A DNA stretch of 55,293 nucleotides. Source: SIG603 sp963611165 (lineage in GTDB: Bacteria; Bacillota; Clostridia; Oscillospirales; Acutalibacteraceae). Below, in pieces: positions 45,360 to 53,287 of the stretch (positions are counted from its first letter, which is position 1; each line of letters opens with the position of its first letter). The stretch lies in the NCBI GenBank assembly GCA_963611165.1, contig CAVDQG010000011.1, positions 1-55,293 of the forward strand, read 5' to 3'. A program made the translations under genes and the position numbers. Below the pieces are notes generated by a model, which saw only the letters and a list, made by a program, of their open reading frames with translations, searched no databases and was not told the DNA's origin.

Positions 45360-45749
45360 ATGGCAAATATCAGTTCAGGTATCGTCACGGATGCTAATTT
45401 ACTTAATCTTAAAGAAATCAGTGTTTCTCAGATTCGACCTGAAGTCAGAAATCTTATGGTAATCGGCGAAGAACTTGTGCAGTGCTTTCAGACTGTAAGA
45501 GATCAGGTAATCTTCACAAACAAAAGAGTATTTGTTGTAAATGTTCAGGGCATCACAGGCAAAAAAGTATCGTACTTTTCATATCCATATTCAAAAGTAG
45601 TAACTTTTGGAATCGAAACTGCCGGTGTTATGGATATCGACAGTGAACTGATGCTTACAATGCAAAATGGCATTCACTTACAATTTGATTTCAAAACACA
45701 GGTTGATATATATCGAATTATCGCAAATATTCAGCAGTACATATTATAA
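45360..45749 (+). CDS. Bacterial PH-domain protein (bPH_1/DUF1696-like)
   Basis: The 129-residue soluble protein is essentially one bacterial pleckstrin-homology domain. The hallmarks are GEELVQCFQTVRDQVIFTNKR (near 40), the VNVQGITGKKVSYFSYPYSKV strand pair and IETAGVMDIDSEL. Bacterial PH domains of this type form ring-like oligomers, and their role is unclear; some are envelope-stress related. It has its own promoter, the ribosome binding site AAGGAGG and a terminator, so it is a single-gene unit. Its codon usage looks somewhat richer in A/T than its neighbours. Confidence 0.85.
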   Translation: MANISSGIVTDANLLNLKEISVSQIRPEVRNLMVIGEELVQCFQTVRDQVIFTNKRVFVVNVQGITGKKVSYFSYPYSKVVTFGIETAGVMDIDSELMLTMQNGIHLQFDFKTQVDIYRIIANIQQYIL

Positions 45750-45756
45750 AAAGGAA

Positions 45757-45796
45757 AAGAAGTTATCCGCAAAAAGGATAACTTCTTTCTTTTTTA
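45757..45796 (+). terminator. Terminator after the PH-domain gene, probably bidirectional
   Basis: The perfect 12-bp stem AAGAAGTTATCC / GGATAACTTCTT with a 7-base loop ends in TCTTTTTT on the plus strand. T-rich sequence on the other strand suggests it also ends the convergent transglutaminase-like gene. Confidence 0.9.
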
Positions 45797-45802
45797 AGTA
45801 GA

Positions 45803-47017
45803 TTAATAATAGCAGATTATTGTGTACGTATTGTCGTAATAATTATAATAAGTGTAAGATGCGTCCCAGATATATTCGCTGACAGCCCTTGCGTACAAGC
45901 CGTTTTCGACACTTATGTCGGCAAGGCAAGCCGCATATGCATCGTAATTTGAAAACTGACAGCTCCAATAGTATTCGCCGTTATAAACAGAATTGTAAAT
46001 ACTCGAAACTACGCTGTCATCGTAATAATCAAAATATCTTCCGTTTATCGCATAGTAGTTTAAATCAAGAGAATTGCACTCGGGAACGGACACAGTATCC
46101 GATATCTTGTGATCTCTGCCTATCGAAGTGTCATCAACGCAGAAATAAGAATAATCGTGAATACCGAGGGACAGCATTTTTTCGTCTTCAATGTCATCAC
46201 CGTAGGTTGCGTCAACATGATAATATTTGTCATCGCATCTCACTATATTCCAAGCGTGACTTCCCCAGCCATCATCATTAAGCGAATTTCCGCGAACATA
46301 AACCGACTGAATACCGCTTTTTTGAAGCAGATACTGGTAAGCCCTCGCATACCCCGCACACACGCTCTGACCGTTCACAAGTGCGCTTATTAAATTCTGA
46401 TTATCGCTCGCTCCGTCAACATAATCTACCGTATCGATTATATACAAATACGCTTTTCTTATCACATCGTAGTCGGAGTCCTCTTCCGAGAGCGTTCCAC
46501 GAAAATTGTGGAGTGCAGTATAAATTTCCCACTCCATTTCTTCCGACTCTTCCTTTGTGCGGTTGTAATTTGGCAAAAGCACCGTTCTGTCGTTGTAATT
46601 GTAATATCTGAAGCTGTTTTCCACCCAGAAAAGCTCGGGGTGGTCGTTTCTCACCATATCATATATCGGTCGAAGCCTATTCTCGATATCCGCAGGAAGA
46701 AGTATCGACTCCTCGTGAGAATTCATTCCCTGAAGCATAAGCTTATAAATTTTTAGCTCATCTCCCGAAAGCTGTGTGTAATAATAGTACACATCGGAAA
46801 GCTCGAAATCAGGTTCGGGAATGTCCACTCCGCTTGTGGATTCGCTCACCTCTTTCGTGTTCTTATTTCTCTCGGTATATGAGCTTGAAATCGCCGACTT
46901 TGCGGATACCTCTGTCGGATTCAGCTTAACATCGACAAAATACCAAGCGGCAACAAGAACATTCAGAAAACAGACAATTTTGATTAATCCGCCTAAGCAT
47001 GAAGTTTTTTTATTCAT
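45803..47017 (-). CDS. Membrane-anchored transglutaminase-like protein
   Basis: The 404-residue protein starts with a short basic stretch and one hydrophobic segment (about 10-28), suggesting an N-terminal anchor with the rest outside the membrane. A transglutaminase-like papain-fold domain follows, with a complete triad: Cys in NGQSVCAGYARAYQYLL (near 216), His in GWGSHAWNIVRCD and Asp in YYHVDATYGDDI. Such proteins may act as proteases or crosslinkers at the cell surface; the substrate is unknown. The Tyr/Asn-rich C terminus is unusual. The ATG at 47017 follows GGGGG and is preferred over a TTG two codons upstream. Confidence 0.82.
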   Translation of the reverse strand: MNKKTSCLGGLIKIVCFLNVLVAAWYFVDVKLNPTEVSAKSAISSSYTERNKNTKEVSESTSGVDIPEPDFELSDVYYYYTQLSGDELKIYKLMLQGMNSHEESILLPADIENRLRPIYDMVRNDHPELFWVENSFRYYNYNDRTVLLPNYNRTKEESEEMEWEIYTALHNFRGTLSEEDSDYDVIRKAYLYIIDTVDYVDGASDNQNLISALVNGQSVCAGYARAYQYLLQKSGIQSVYVRGNSLNDDGWGSHAWNIVRCDDKYYHVDATYGDDIEDEKMLSLGIHDYSYFCVDDTSIGRDHKISDTVSVPECNSLDLNYYAINGRYFDYYDDSVVSSIYNSVYNGEYYWSCQFSNYDAYAACLADISVENGLYARAVSEYIWDASYTYYNYYDNTYTIICYY

Positions 47018-47087
47018 AATCAATCCCCCATTTTTCTTGAGATAATCTTACCTCAAGCCCTCTGAAAAAAATTGTACCCAAAAAAAC

Positions 47088-47966
47088 TTACCGCTTTAAG
47101 TCCTCTGTCAAGTCCATAAAGAGATTGACAACGGGATTAGTGTTGTTGGGATTCGTCACGCACACATAGCTGTCTGAATATTCCGACTCAAACGGTATGC
47201 TGTGATAATAAGGATTGTTAAGCAAATACGGGTCGTGCGGATTCGAGATAGTAACGCCGTTCTCCGACATAACCTTGAAGTAGGCTATTTCCGAGGATTC
47301 CACCTCAACCTGATGAACGTCCGTCAGGCAAAAGATATCCTTAAAAATACTCTCCACCCTGTAGCCGTTCGGCGAAGTGAGATAAAAGGTCTCTCCGCAC
47401 AGGTCTTTATATTCGAGACGGTCTTTTTTAGCGAGTCGGTGGTCTTTTGAAACGACAATCAGGGTTTGCTCTTTTTTCAGCTTCTTCACCTTAAAGCCGG
47501 CTTCTTCCCAGTGCGGCAAATCAAGTCCGATTGCAATGTCAATGCTTCCGTTCTCAAGTCCGACATGCTGTTGGGTTGTGGTCATTTTATTATATTTAAG
47601 CTCCAATGACGGCCAGCTTTCCTTTAATGTATTTATGATTTCAAAAAACATATACTCGGAGTAATAGCCCGTTTGGAATGCAATGGAAAGTGCACCGCTT
47701 TTTCCCTCTGCGGCAATTTTCGCCGTTTCTAAGGTCAAGTCAATTTGAGCCAAAGCCTCTTTCACGCCGTTATAGAGAATTTTTCCGTGTTCTGTCAGCC
47801 TTAAAGGCTTGCTGTTTCGGTTAAAAAGCCGATAACCGAGCTCTGTCTCAAGCATCTGAATTTGTCTGCTCACTGTCGGCTGTGAGGTATAAAGCCTTTG
47901 TGCGGCATAAGTGATATTGCCGAATTCGGCAACCGAGATAAAATATTTAAGCTGCTGCAGTGTCAT
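47088..47966 (-). CDS. LysR-type transcriptional regulator
   Basis: The 292-residue protein has an N-terminal winged helix-turn-helix (AAQRLYTSQPTVSRQIQMLETELGYRLFNR near 21-50) and a substrate-binding domain (about 92-292). Its coinducer is unknown. It lies downstream of the GRE operon on the same strand, separated from it by a terminator, so it has its own expression. It is the closest candidate regulator for that operon. AAGGGG lies 9 bases before the ATG. Confidence 0.93.
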   Translation of the reverse strand: MTLQQLKYFISVAEFGNITYAAQRLYTSQPTVSRQIQMLETELGYRLFNRNSKPLRLTEHGKILYNGVKEALAQIDLTLETAKIAAEGKSGALSIAFQTGYYSEYMFFEIINTLKESWPSLELKYNKMTTTQQHVGLENGSIDIAIGLDLPHWEEAGFKVKKLKKEQTLIVVSKDHRLAKKDRLEYKDLCGETFYLTSPNGYRVESIFKDIFCLTDVHQVEVESSEIAYFKVMSENGVTISNPHDPYLLNNPYYHSIPFESEYSDSYVCVTNPNNTNPVVNLFMDLTEDLKR

Positions 47967-48117
47967 TCTGCCATTCCCCTTATATTGTAGCTCTGTTTTC
48001 TAAATTTAATAATATCTTCCGTTCTCTTATTTATCTTAGCGAACAGGCGGTCAAAGGTCGCCCCTACGTTTTTCGATAGTTAATATTTAAAAACTTATCA
48101 CTTAGATTATACCACAC

Positions 48118-48160
48118 AAAAAACGACAACTGCAAGAAGCTAATCCTGCAGCTGCCGTTT
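48118..48160 (-). terminator. Terminator of the glycyl radical enzyme operon
   Basis: The arms AAACGGCAGCTGCA (48160-48147) and TGCAGTTGTCGTTT (48134-48121) pair over 14 positions with two G-U pairs. A T6 run follows on the minus strand. It lies 29 bases after the TIM-barrel gene. Confidence 0.9.
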
Positions 48161-48188
48161 GGTTATTTGGTAAATTGGGAAATCTTAA

Positions 48189-49172
48189 TTACTTATTAAG
48201 AAAATAGTTGCTCTCACCGTAAATCTTAGCGGCATTGTAGCCGATTCCGAGCTCCTTGTACATGTACTCGACAGACTCTTTAAGTCCCTGAAGCTCCATC
48301 TTACGGCCCTCCTCGAGGCTGTGTCCCGAAAGCGGAAGCTCAATCTCGAGGTCGATTGTGTCAAGTCCCTCAGGAGCCTTTTCTCTCAAGATGTCCATGA
48401 TTGCACGGCAGTCAACATTGCCCTGTCCGATAGCTGTACCGAGGGAATGTGTTCCGTCAGGATCGGCAAAAACTCTGTTGTCGCAGAAATGTACGCAGTA
48501 GCAGTACGGAGCCATTCTGTCAACGCAGTCTGCAATGCCCTCCATGAGCATGAGAGAGTTGATTGTGTCACAGCAAGCACCGATTAGCGGATGATTGAGC
48601 TGCTCTACAAGCCATACTACCTCGTTTGCGAAAAGGTCGCAGTGATTCTCGATAGCAATCTTGAGACCGTACTTCTCGATAAGCGGAATGTTTGCCTTGA
48701 AGTCGTTGCAAATTGCAATAAGCTGTGTCATTACCTCGGGAGCAAGGCAGGAATGAGAGGACTTCTCGGGATGCTCGACATCAGTGCTGTACTTAACAAG
48801 CTTACAGCCAAGCTTATGAGCGATGTGAAGTGACTCTTCGATAGAGCAGTTTACTCTCGGGTCGGACGGAGCGTTGAAAGAAATGTTGAGCTCGAGTTCG
48901 ATTCCTGCGTCCTCGGCAATCTTTCTGCACTCTGCGAGGTGCTCGTCAGAGGTATCGTTCTGAATATCGACAAGTGTGATGTGAAGAACATCAAGACCAA
49001 CGTTAACAGCAATATCAACGAGATCTTTAAATGTAGCTACCTGCTCGAATGCGTGGTGCTCGCCGTACTCCTGGAAGCCCCAGCTCTCGCCGAAGCCTGA
49101 AAGATGAAGTGTGTAGCTGTGCATGCCAAGCTTAAATCTTCTGTCGTGGTTTTTAATCATTGTGTTTTTCAT
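48189..49172 (-). CDS. Xylose-isomerase-like TIM-barrel protein (sugar phosphate isomerase/epimerase family)
   Basis: The 327-residue protein is a divalent-metal TIM barrel of the AP-endonuclease-2/xylose-isomerase superfamily. Likely metal ligands are Glu175 (KIAIENHCD), Asp202 (CCDTINS), His228 (CVHFCDN) and Glu276 or Glu278 (IDLEIELP). Members isomerise or epimerise sugars and related polyols, or cleave C-C bonds; the exact reaction cannot be read from sequence. It is the last gene of the GRE operon, with GGAG before the ATG. Its association with a glycyl radical enzyme suggests a role on the same substrate or its product. Confidence 0.85.
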   Translation of the reverse strand: MKNTMIKNHDRRFKLGMHSYTLHLSGFGESWGFQEYGEHHAFEQVATFKDLVDIAVNVGLDVLHITLVDIQNDTSDEHLAECRKIAEDAGIELELNISFNAPSDPRVNCSIEESLHIAHKLGCKLVKYSTDVEHPEKSSHSCLAPEVMTQLIAICNDFKANIPLIEKYGLKIAIENHCDLFANEVVWLVEQLNHPLIGACCDTINSLMLMEGIADCVDRMAPYCYCVHFCDNRVFADPDGTHSLGTAIGQGNVDCRAIMDILREKAPEGLDTIDLEIELPLSGHSLEEGRKMELQGLKESVEYMYKELGIGYNAAKIYGESNYFLNK

Positions 49173-49236
49173 GGTTGTTACTCCTTATATAAATTCAGTA
49201 TGCAAATAAAAATTTCAAAATTTAGATTACTTCTAA

Positions 49237-50043
49237 TTACTTCTGCTTGCCAAGCTCTCTGCAGTGCTCGACAGAAACCCTGACAAACTCCTCGAAGATT
49301 TCGTCAAATCCCATGGATTCGATTTTCTCGAGAGCTGTTACGGTTGCTCCGCCGGGGAGTCTTAATGCTGTCTCGAGCTGCTCCAAGGTGTAGTCGGAGG
49401 ACAAAATCATCTCTGCACTGCCCTTCATCGTCTCTGCAAAAAGGCGAATTGCAACATCTGGATCAAGACCTAATTTCTTTGCTTCCTTAACCATCAGATT
49501 TGAAATGTGATAGAAAAATCCGGGTGCGGAACCGTTGAACGGGAGAATCTCTGCCATCATTCCGTCCGGAATTTCCTCAACAAGTCCGCATGATCTGAGA
49601 ATTGCACAAACCTTGTCCACGTCCTCATCGGTACAACCGACAGATCTGGAAACGGCAAATGCACCCTCGCCCACCTGTGAGCTCATGTTCGGCATGCAAA
49701 TCACTACCTTGCAGTCCTTTCCGAGGTGCTCCTGATACCAAGGCTGTTCAACACCTGTGACAACGGTGAGCATAACCTGCTCGGGTCTCATGTTTGCGGC
49801 AAGCTCGTCTATGATGAAGCCGACTACCTTTGGTGTAACTCCAAGCACCAGCATCTCTGAATTATCTATCAAATCCTTCATGCTGTCAAATGTTTTGTAG
49901 CCTCTTTCAGCATAATCCTTACGAACAGCTTCGTTGATGTCATAAATTCCGATTTCGGCGGGATTGTAGTCATCGTTCATTTCTGCACCTCTGTGCATAC
50001 AGCGAATGATGTTGCCCGCTGCTATGAATCCGTAACGCAGCAT
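49237..50043 (-). CDS. Pyrroline-5-carboxylate reductase-like oxidoreductase (ProC superfamily), divergent
   Basis: The 268-residue protein matches ProC along its length. It has an N-terminal Rossmann fold (GFIAAGNIIRCMHRGAE near 5, where ProC proteins usually have GxGNM), KVVICMPNMSSQVGEG at 112-127, NGSAPGFFYHI at 170-180 (ProC: GSGPAY) and the C-terminal LPGGATVTALEKIESMGF at 229-246. The superfamily reduces cyclic imines such as pyrroline-5-carboxylate with NAD(P)H. The altered glycine motif and GSAPG suggest a changed substrate or cofactor. Position directly after a GRE and its activase recalls hydroxyproline-to-proline loci. Confidence 0.82.
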   Translation of the reverse strand: MLRYGFIAAGNIIRCMHRGAEMNDDYNPAEIGIYDINEAVRKDYAERGYKTFDSMKDLIDNSEMLVLGVTPKVVGFIIDELAANMRPEQVMLTVVTGVEQPWYQEHLGKDCKVVICMPNMSSQVGEGAFAVSRSVGCTDEDVDKVCAILRSCGLVEEIPDGMMAEILPFNGSAPGFFYHISNLMVKEAKKLGLDPDVAIRLFAETMKGSAEMILSSDYTLEQLETALRLPGGATVTALEKIESMGFDEIFEEFVRVSVEHCRELGKQK

Positions 50044-50065
50044 AAAATTGCTCCTCCTTAATTTA

Positions 50066-50857
50066 TCAAATAATTGTTTTAATGTATTTCTCTGTTATGC
50101 TCCTGCAGTACTGCATGTGCTCATCGCTCGGCACTTCAATATACTTAAGCGGATAATCCATTCCAAGCTTGCGGTATGTGTCTGTTCCAAGCCGATGATA
50201 CGGCAAAAGCTGCAGACTGTCCACGCCCTTAAGCTTCGACAAAAACGAACCGAAAGCCTCAAGCTCCTCTTTTGAATCATTCACGCCCGGTATCAGCGGC
50301 CGCCTGATGATTATCTTAAGGTTAGGTCTTTTTTCGCTTCCCGCTTTTTCTATATTGCTCAAAATTCTTTCGTTTGATACTCCCGTGAACTCCTTGTGCT
50401 TTTTATCGTCAAAGATTTTCATATCGATAAACGCTGTGTCGAGACATTCGAGCATAGGCTCGATTTTCTCCCAGTCGGCATAGAAAGAAGTTTCCACGGC
50501 GGTATTTATTCCCTCGAAACACGCTCTTTTGAGTATATTATACGAAAAATCCGACTGAAGAAGCATCTCGCCTCCCGAAAGAGTTACTCCGCCGCCCGAG
50601 TGGAAGTAGAAAAGACTGTCCTTTCTTATTTCCGTCATAACCTGCTCCACGGTCATTATTTTGCCGTAGGTTATCGATTTGTCGAGCGTCGATTCGATTT
50701 GCATCTTGTAGCTTTCGGGGGTTGAGCACCACTTGCACCGCAAGGGACAACCCTTGAGGAAGACAACCGTTCTCAGTCCGTCTCCGTCAAATATCGAGCT
50801 TTTCTCAATTCTGAGAACAGTTCCCTCAAGGTTCATTCCTTCATAAGACTGAATCAT
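50066..50857 (-). CDS. Glycyl radical enzyme activating enzyme (radical SAM)
   Basis: It uses SAM and a 4Fe-4S cluster to abstract a hydrogen from the glycine of the adjacent enzyme. The 263-residue protein has cluster cysteines 37, 41 and 44 (KGCPLRCKWCSTPE), GDGLRTVVFLKG just before, GGGVTLSGGEML near 88 and TAFIDMKIFDDKKHKEFTG near 135. It lacks the cysteine-rich ferredoxin-like insert that most non-PFL activases carry between residues about 45 and 90. In this it resembles the short pyruvate formate-lyase activases. It starts 7 bases after the GRE stop codon. Confidence 0.94.
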   Translation of the reverse strand: MIQSYEGMNLEGTVLRIEKSSIFDGDGLRTVVFLKGCPLRCKWCSTPESYKMQIESTLDKSITYGKIMTVEQVMTEIRKDSLFYFHSGGGVTLSGGEMLLQSDFSYNILKRACFEGINTAVETSFYADWEKIEPMLECLDTAFIDMKIFDDKKHKEFTGVSNERILSNIEKAGSEKRPNLKIIIRRPLIPGVNDSKEELEAFGSFLSKLKGVDSLQLLPYHRLGTDTYRKLGMDYPLKYIEVPSDEHMQYCRSITEKYIKTII

Positions 50858-50864
50858 TTATTTA

Positions 50865-53246
50865 TCAGCCCCAATTCTCAATTACAGTACGCTGGATAAT
50901 GTCATCCTGAATATCCTTGCCAAGCTCAACGAAGAACGCTGTGTAACCAGCGACACGAACAAGCAAATCCTTGTAGTTTTCGGGGTGCTTCTGTGCCTCA
51001 ATCAAAACCTCGGGGTTGATGATGTTGTACTGTGTGTGGTAAATGTCAAGCGTGCACTGAGTCTTGAGGAGCGTCATCATGTTATTGAGTCCTCTGTCGC
51101 CCTCGAGAAGCTTCGGGTCAATCTTCAGGTTCATCTGAGTTCCCTGAGTGAAACGGGAATGCGGAAGATTGCTTATAGACTTGAGAAGTGCCGTTGCACC
51201 GTTGACGTCCGTGCCGCCCGTTGCTCCGATACCGTCAGCAAGCGGAGTCCAAGCCTTTCGTCCCGAAGGAAGTGCGCCGACCGACTGTCCGATAGGAACA
51301 TTACCCGAAACAGGAAGCATTCCTGCGGTCAACTTACCGAATGCGGAATCGTAGCTCTCAATCTGATCTACGAGATAGTTATAAATTTCACCTGCGCAGA
51401 AGTCAGCCTTAGGATCGTCATTGCCGTACTTGGGAGCCTCCATGCACATCTTGTAAACATCGTCATAGCCCTCGAAGTTAGCATCAAGAGCCTTGCAAAG
51501 CTCGTCCATTGTGAGCTTCTTCTCATCGTAAATGAGATACTTGACATCGGCACAAGAGTTAATGATATCAGCCTGACCGATTATGTTAATGCCGTTGCCG
51601 ACATTGAATTCAGCACCGCCGTTTGCGTAATCCTTACCTGTTGCCATGCAGTTCGGATATGTGAGAGACAATGCGGCTACGGGACGATAATTCTCACTCA
51701 AATAATCAAGATAAGAATTCATCGTAGCCATTGTGTGCACAAAATAATCTATCTGCTTCTTGATTGCACCCATGAACTCGTCAAAGGTCTTGAAGTCACG
51801 CGGGTCGCCCGTCTTTACCGAAATCTGCTTTCCTGTCTTGCGGCTCTTACCGTTATTCATAACCATATCGACTACGCCGCCCATGCTGATTTCTCCGATG
51901 TCGGTGTAGGACTTCAAGCGGCCCTCAAGGTTAGTCTCAACGCATCCGCACGGCGTCCAGTCCCAAGCCTGTGAAAGCGGAACACCCTTGTTAAGAAGCA
52001 TCTTGATACCTGCGTCATCGTGGTAAACAGCCGGCATTGTGCGTCCCATACGAATGCATTCAGCCGCTTTTCTCAGGAATGAATCGGGGTTCTTTGAAAT
52101 GCTGTAACGAACAGTCATATTCGGCTCTTTCAAAGCTGTGTCCTCTGTTGCCTGAATTGTCATGTAGGAAAGATCGTTGACAGCGTCGTTACCGTAGCGG
52201 TCGATTCCGCCTGCGCAAACCTGAACGGTCATGTTGTAACCGGCCGAGAATGCGGCACTCTCGCCGTCCTGGAAAAGTCCCATTTCAGCAATCTTAATCC
52301 AGAAGCAGTCGAGAAGCTCCTGTGCGTCCTCGTGGGTCATTGTGCCGTCTGCAATATCCTTGTTGTAGTAATCTATGAGATACTGGTCCATTCTTCCGAG
52401 GTTGTAAGAAGAAGCGTTCTGCTCCATGAATATGCAGTATTCGTAAGTGAGCATGCTCTGAAGTGCCTCATAGAAATTTCTCGGAGGATTCTCAGGAACA
52501 TAACGGTTGACTTCTGCTATTTTAAGAAGCTCTGCCTTGCGAACCTCGTTTGTCTCCTTGGCTGCCATTTCTTCGGCAAGGTCGGCATGACGGTTAGCAA
52601 GAGCGATAATTCCCTCAGCTGTGATAATCATAGCCTTATAGAAAATCATCTTCTTTAATGTGTCTTCGCCCTCTGAAGCGTCCAAAGCGGCAAGCTTTTC
52701 TTCAGCCTCTTCCTTGATTCCCTTGATACCCTTGGAAAGAAGTGTTCTCCAGCCGGGAGTGTTCTCGCCGTAGCCACGGACGAACTTCTTGTCAACATAG
52801 AGCATACCGCCGTCACGCATGGTTCTTACGTCTTCAGGCATCATCGCATTCCAGCGGTCAAGAACGCACTTTCCTCTCCAGTACGGTGCAACCTCTTCCA
52901 TGAAAAGCTTCTTGTTCTCCTCTGAAAGATAGAACGGATCGTACTTACGGGTGCTGATTGTATCAAGCTCCTTCTCGATAACCGAGCACGCAGAATCAGG
53001 ATTTAAGATACCTGCACGGGGCTTGAATGCAACGCCACCGACCAAAAGCTCATTGTCCTGAATGAAAATCGGCTTGTTCTCATAAACCTTTTTCATACCG
53101 ACAGCCTTCTGAATCTGCCAAGGCTGTCCCTCTGTCTCCTTAAATCCCTGAGTTACGTAGTAAGCGTCAAGGATATCCATTTCTACTCTGTGAGATAAAT
53201 AATTTTCTCTTAAAGCATTGATTCTCTTCATGTAATCTCTTGCCAT
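50865..53246 (-). CDS. Glycyl radical enzyme of unknown substrate (CVE lyase/dehydratase class)
   Basis: The 793-residue protein has the C-terminal glycyl radical motif LVRVAGYTAFFVELGKD, with the radical on Gly767, and the active-site loop WTPCGCVETN with Cys435 and Glu437. The Cys-x-Glu pair places it among C-O, C-N or C-S lyases and related GREs, not with pyruvate formate-lyase, which has Cys-Cys. A second cysteine (Cys433) sits two residues before the catalytic one. Near 162-168 it reads NTPGWRT, where characterised dehydratases have a His that contacts the substrate hydroxyl (recalled, not aligned). The strong GGAGG start site, MFS transporter upstream and ProC-like protein downstream suggest use of an imported, possibly cyclic, amino or hydroxy acid. 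Confidence 0.93.
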   Translation of the reverse strand: MARDYMKRINALRENYLSHRVEMDILDAYYVTQGFKETEGQPWQIQKAVGMKKVYENKPIFIQDNELLVGGVAFKPRAGILNPDSACSVIEKELDTISTRKYDPFYLSEENKKLFMEEVAPYWRGKCVLDRWNAMMPEDVRTMRDGGMLYVDKKFVRGYGENTPGWRTLLSKGIKGIKEEAEEKLAALDASEGEDTLKKMIFYKAMIITAEGIIALANRHADLAEEMAAKETNEVRKAELLKIAEVNRYVPENPPRNFYEALQSMLTYEYCIFMEQNASSYNLGRMDQYLIDYYNKDIADGTMTHEDAQELLDCFWIKIAEMGLFQDGESAAFSAGYNMTVQVCAGGIDRYGNDAVNDLSYMTIQATEDTALKEPNMTVRYSISKNPDSFLRKAAECIRMGRTMPAVYHDDAGIKMLLNKGVPLSQAWDWTPCGCVETNLEGRLKSYTDIGEISMGGVVDMVMNNGKSRKTGKQISVKTGDPRDFKTFDEFMGAIKKQIDYFVHTMATMNSYLDYLSENYRPVAALSLTYPNCMATGKDYANGGAEFNVGNGINIIGQADIINSCADVKYLIYDEKKLTMDELCKALDANFEGYDDVYKMCMEAPKYGNDDPKADFCAGEIYNYLVDQIESYDSAFGKLTAGMLPVSGNVPIGQSVGALPSGRKAWTPLADGIGATGGTDVNGATALLKSISNLPHSRFTQGTQMNLKIDPKLLEGDRGLNNMMTLLKTQCTLDIYHTQYNIINPEVLIEAQKHPENYKDLLVRVAGYTAFFVELGKDIQDDIIQRTVIENWG

Positions 53247-53287
53247 TGTTGTTTCCTCCGTTAAATTAATGTTACTCTTTATTTCAA

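Noticed and set aside
50985..51974. Plus-strand reading frame of 329 codons inside the glycyl radical enzyme
   Set aside because: It is antisense to the conserved catalytic domain. The long frame results from codon bias of the real gene.
50865..53246. Pyruvate formate-lyase
   Set aside because: The active site has Cys-Val-Glu rather than the adjacent Cys-Cys pair of PFL, and PFOR already covers pyruvate cleavage.
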